A stretch of DNA of 8,248 bases from assembly GCA_020720185.1 (NCBI GenBank), contig DYPB01000087.1, forward strand, positions 1 through 8,248, written 5' to 3'. A model generated the notes under the pieces. It made no database searches. It worked only from the letters and a program-made list of their open reading frames with translations, and was not told the DNA's origin. The position numbers and the translations under genes were made by a program. This DNA is from Flavobacterium psychrophilum. GTDB lineage: Bacteria > Bacteroidota > Bacteroidia > Flavobacteriales > Flavobacteriaceae. Below, one piece after another: positions 5,958-8,248 of this stretch; the first letter of the stretch is position 1; each line of letters opens with the position of its first letter.

Positions 5958-6554
5958 ATTTAGAAATTCCTTAACCGTTTCGAACCATTCGTTTCGCAAG
6001 ATACTTAAAACTATTGAATCCCGGCGGATTTCTGAGTTCAGGGTTGGCATATTATTTCTTAAAATTCCTTCTACCTGACAACCTATTTTTTTCATCGCAG
6101 CAATACTGCGGTGGTTGTTGTTGTCGGCTCTAAACTCTACTCGTTCAAGATTTAGAACTTCAAAACAATAAGTTAATAACAAGTATTTACAGTTTTTATT
6201 CAAACCTGTTCCCTGAAATTTTTTTCCATACCAAGTATATCCTAATTGAATGGTTTTAAAAGGCAAATTTATATCATAAAATCTTGTAGATCCTGCATAT
6301 TCATTGGTTCTTTTATCAAAAACAACAAACGGAAATTCAATACCTTTCTCACGATTATCAATAGCTGTTTGCAAATATTTAGACAGATTTTCTAATCCTG
6401 CACCTGTTTGCAATCCAAATTTCCAAATTTCGGGTTCGTTTTCAGCAAATATTTTCAGATTATCAAAATCAGATAACTGCAACGGTCGTAACAAAACAAA
6501 CTCGTTTTCTAATACCAAATTATCATCTACTTTTAAAACATTTAACAAATTCAT
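5937..6554 (-). CDS. GNAT-family N-acetyltransferase, RimJ/RimL-like
   Basis: GNAT enzymes transfer an acetyl group from acetyl-CoA to an amine. This 205-residue protein has the RimJ/RimL-like layout: an N-terminal strand LENEFVLLRPLQLSDFDNL (15-33), a central AGSTRFYDI (87-95), motif A LGYTWYGKKFQGTGLNK (104-120) with the pyrophosphate-binding Q-x-x-G-x-G-like segment Q114-G-T-G, and motif B NNHRSIAAMKKIGCQVEGIL (146-165). Length is slightly above the ~180-residue norm because of short extensions at both ends. It starts 15 bp after the terC stop with no promoter between, so the two genes are almost certainly cotranscribed. Its last codons form half of the terminator stem. The substrate (ribosomal protein, small molecule or antibiotic) cannot be determined, and the link with TerC may only be positional. 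Confidence 0.87.
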   Translation of the reverse strand: MNLLNVLKVDDNLVLENEFVLLRPLQLSDFDNLKIFAENEPEIWKFGLQTGAGLENLSKYLQTAIDNREKGIEFPFVVFDKRTNEYAGSTRFYDINLPFKTIQLGYTWYGKKFQGTGLNKNCKYLLLTYCFEVLNLERVEFRADNNNHRSIAAMKKIGCQVEGILRNNMPTLNSEIRRDSIVLSILRNEWFETVKEFLNKKSQII

Positions 6555-6569
6555 ATAGCCTTTATTTTC

Positions 6570-7505
6570 CTATTTTTTTCTCAACGAAACCATAATTCCC
6601 GTTAGTAACGATAGGCATATAAACCCTAAAGACGCCCATTCTGGAATTTCTAAATACTCTTTTGGAACAAGCATTTTAACCCCTACAAAAAGCAAAATGG
6701 CACAAATGCTATATTCTAAATACTCGAATTTTTGCAACATATTTGCCAAGAAAAAGTACATTGATCGCAAACCCAAAATGGCAAAAATATTAGAACTAAA
6801 TACTAAAAAAGGATCGGCAGTTATGGCAAGAATTGCAGGTACACTATCCATTGCAAAAACCACATCCATTACCTCAATTACCATTAATGCTACAAAAAGT
6901 GTGGTTGCTGCCCTACCCTTTGAGGTTTTAATAAAAAATTTCTCGTGATCTTTTTCGGTAGTTATTGGAATGATCTTTCCAATGATTTTATACACTAACG
7001 ATTTTTTAGGATCAAATTCTTCATCTTCGTCTTTTGAAAAAAGCATTTTTAGTGCCGTAAAAATCAGAAATGCTCCAAATAAATAAGTAGTCCAATGAAA
7101 TTTATTGATAAGAACCACCCCAAAACTAATCATTAAGCCTCTAAAAACTATTGCTCCGATAATTCCCCAAAACAACACCCGATGTTGGTATTTCTGTGCA
7201 ATTTTAAACGATGAGAAGATTACCGCAATTACAAAAATATTATCAACACTTAATGATAATTCTATCAAATAGCCTGTGATGAATTTTAATGAAGCCTCAG
7301 TTTGCGACAAGTTTGTAGGGTTTTCAATATATAAAGTACCGTACAACCAATAAATTACACCCGAAAACAAAAACGAAACCGTTACCCAAATAACTGTCCA
7401 TTTTGTAGCTTCTCTAGTGTTTATGATATGTGGGTTTTTATTAAAAACGCCCAAATCTAGAGCTAAAATTGTTAAAATTAGTGCGAAAAAAATTGTCCAA
7501 ACCAT
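6570..7505 (-). CDS. TerC-family integral membrane protein, probable Mn2+ exporter
   Basis: TerC-family proteins are polytopic membrane proteins; characterised members (Alx in E. coli, MeeF/MeeY in Bacillus) export Mn2+, and the name comes from tellurite-resistance clusters. The 311-residue protein has about eight to nine hydrophobic helices and the conserved acidic motifs: LALDLGVF (14-21), IELSLSVDNIFV (81-92, with Glu82 and Asp88) and VIEVMDVVFAMDSVPAI (209-225, with Glu211, Asp214 and Asp220). A cytoplasmic loop carries the acidic patch KDEDEEFD (158-165). Length matches the Alx/YegH-type core without a CBS domain. No other tellurite genes are nearby, so a metal-homeostasis role is more likely than tellurite resistance. 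TATCTTTG at 7563-7570 is a probable promoter. I do not see a recognisable yybP-ykoY manganese riboswitch in the short leader. Confidence 0.92.
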   Translation of the reverse strand: MVWTIFFALILTILALDLGVFNKNPHIINTREATKWTVIWVTVSFLFSGVIYWLYGTLYIENPTNLSQTEASLKFITGYLIELSLSVDNIFVIAVIFSSFKIAQKYQHRVLFWGIIGAIVFRGLMISFGVVLINKFHWTTYLFGAFLIFTALKMLFSKDEDEEFDPKKSLVYKIIGKIIPITTEKDHEKFFIKTSKGRAATTLFVALMVIEVMDVVFAMDSVPAILAITADPFLVFSSNIFAILGLRSMYFFLANMLQKFEYLEYSICAILLFVGVKMLVPKEYLEIPEWASLGFICLSLLTGIMVSLRKK

Positions 7506-7562
7506 TTGAAATATAAATTTAAGAATTAATTATTTTTAAAATTGAAGTTGTTTTTTTAATTA

Positions 7563-7570
7563 CAAAGATA
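7563..7570 (-). promoter_or_regulatory. Candidate -7 element for the terC-GNAT unit (TATCTTTG)
   Basis: An exact TAnnTTTG match on the - strand lies 57 bp before the ATG at 7505, giving a leader of about 50 nt. The identical octamer precedes smpB. The rest of the 138-bp gap (7506-7643) is AT-rich, with no gene, no clear -33 element and no convincing terminator for smpB. Confidence 0.5.
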
Positions 7571-7643
7571 GGTCATTAAGTTATTGTTTAAAATCGTAAA
7601 AAGTGGTTTTTATATTATTTATGTGGTGGATTATAAATACAAA

Positions 7644-8099
7644 TTATCTAAACTCTTTTTTTATTCTATCAATATCTCTTTTAGTGTCTTGTTCTTTGAG
7701 GGATTCTCTTTTGTCATAGGTTTTTTTACCACGGCAAAGTGCAATATCTAATTTTGCTAATCCCTTTTCGGTGGTGTGCAGTTTTAGGGGTACTATTGTT
7801 AATCCTTTTGCTTGAACACTTTTTGCTAAACCTTTTAATTCTCGTTTGTTTAGTAATAATTTTCTTTCGCTACGAGCTTTGTGATTAAATTGATTACCAA
7901 AAGTATACTCTTCAATATAGGTGTTTATTGCAAATAATTCATTGTTGCTAAATTCACAGAAACTTTCGGTTATATTTGCTTTTCCAAGTCTAATCGACTT
8001 TATTTCAGTCCCTGCCAAAACAATTCCAGCAGTATAAGTTTCGATAATTTCATAATCAAAACGGACTCTTTTATTAAATATATTTACAGTTTTTAACAT
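7644..8099 (-). CDS. smpB: SsrA-binding protein SmpB (trans-translation)
   Basis: SmpB binds tmRNA and delivers it to ribosomes stalled on truncated mRNA, mimicking the anticodon stem-loop in the decoding centre. The 151-residue length is typical. Signature blocks are all present: GIVLAGTEIKSIRLGKANI (25-43), HKARSERKLLLNKREL (73-88), and the C-terminal tail GKKTYDKRESLKEQDTKRDI (124-143), which is the part that enters the mRNA channel and contains the conserved Gly-Lys-Lys and Asp-Lys-Arg residues. The ATG at 8099 starts the usual Bacteroidota N-terminus (...NIFNKRVRFDYEI). TATCTTTG lies only 4 bp upstream, so the mRNA may be nearly leaderless. The tmRNA gene ssrA is not in the window. It is separated from terC by 138 bp containing a separate promoter motif. 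Confidence 0.97.
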   Translation of the reverse strand: MLKTVNIFNKRVRFDYEIIETYTAGIVLAGTEIKSIRLGKANITESFCEFSNNELFAINTYIEEYTFGNQFNHKARSERKLLLNKRELKGLAKSVQAKGLTIVPLKLHTTEKGLAKLDIALCRGKKTYDKRESLKEQDTKRDIDRIKKEFR

Positions 8100-8248
8100 A
8101 GGACAAAGATAAACTAAAATTTATTTTTTTATAAAAAAAAGACGAAAATAGCTATAGGTGGGTTCTATAAATTAGTTTTTTTTGTAAATCTATTTTTTTT
8201 ACTGATGCTCTTTTTGTTTTATTTTACTTCACTTTGTGTTTATTTGTC
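8100..8248. other. AT-rich edge region without a convincing gene
   Basis: Beyond the smpB promoter the sequence is a series of T-rich tracts. A weak hairpin, TATAG-loop-CTATA, lies near 8153-8168. An ATG at 8205 on the + strand opens 14 codons (MLFLFYFTSLCVYL) to the edge, which could begin a signal peptide or be chance in T-rich DNA. No RNA gene is recognised. Confidence 0.5.
8104..8111 (-). promoter_or_regulatory. Candidate -7 element for smpB (TATCTTTG), very close to the start codon
   Basis: An exact TAnnTTTG match on the - strand ends 4 bp before the ATG at 8099. Typical spacing from this element to the transcription start would put the 5' end at or within a few bases of the AUG. A 16-bp A/T palindrome, TTTTTTTATAAAAAAA, lies just upstream near 8123-8140. 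Confidence 0.48.

Noticed and set aside
7604..7643. A/T hairpin downstream of smpB as a terminator
   Set aside because: Only about five A-T pairs around GTGG; not distinguishable from background AT-rich sequence.
8205..8248. Start of a rightward gene with a signal peptide at the right edge
   Set aside because: Only 14 codons are visible, in T-rich DNA that encodes hydrophobic residues by chance, with no promoter motif; mentioned only in the edge-region entry.

Overview
The window is AT-rich chromosomal DNA (roughly 30% G+C by eye) from a member of the Bacteroidota, most likely class Flavobacteriia. Four things point there: a DUF3276 PUR-alpha-like protein, an extended ~300-residue NusB, a leucine-dehydrogenase-type amino acid dehydrogenase beside an ABC exporter, and start codons that lack Shine-Dalgarno sequences but are preceded by TAnnTTTG, the -7 element of Bacteroidota promoters. 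I cannot fix the genus from the sequence.

Layout. Positions 1-147 are a 21-bp tandem repeat array that runs off the left edge. Its last copy supplies the left arm of a strong intrinsic terminator (139-175) reading rightward. Leftward-reading genes follow: yajC (229-498), nusB (545-1489), a VIT1/CCC1-family metal transporter (1670-2371) and a Glu/Leu/Phe/Val dehydrogenase (2468-3571). A compact divergent promoter region (3572-3672) separates these from two rightward genes, a full-length ABC exporter half-transporter (3673-5466) and a DUF3276 protein (5539-5916). They meet a second leftward block at a shared bidirectional terminator (5924-5957): a GNAT acetyltransferase (5937-6554), a TerC-family membrane protein (6570-7505) and smpB (7644-8099). 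The last ~150 bp (8100-8248) hold the smpB promoter and no convincing gene.

Functionally this is mostly housekeeping DNA. NusB acts in rRNA antitermination, SmpB in ribosome rescue, YajC in Sec-dependent secretion, and the dehydrogenase in branched-chain amino acid catabolism. VIT and TerC proteins are both linked to divalent metal (Fe/Mn) handling, but they sit about 4.2 kb apart in different transcription units. The likely units, all leftward unless stated, are nusB-yajC, VIT alone, LeuDH alone, ABC with or without DUF3276 (rightward), terC-GNAT, and smpB alone.

I found no phage, insertion sequence, CRISPR array, tRNA or rRNA, and no convincing new multi-gene system. The most unusual element is the 21-bp array with its 63-bp higher-order period. 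It is much richer in G+C than its surroundings and is physically joined to a terminator. Second-tier observations are a 15-bp promoter-like motif repeated in inverted orientation on either side of the dehydrogenase, overlapping divergent promoters, a terminator built into the GNAT coding end, a nearly leaderless smpB transcript, and an Asp in place of the catalytic Glu in the ABC ATPase.
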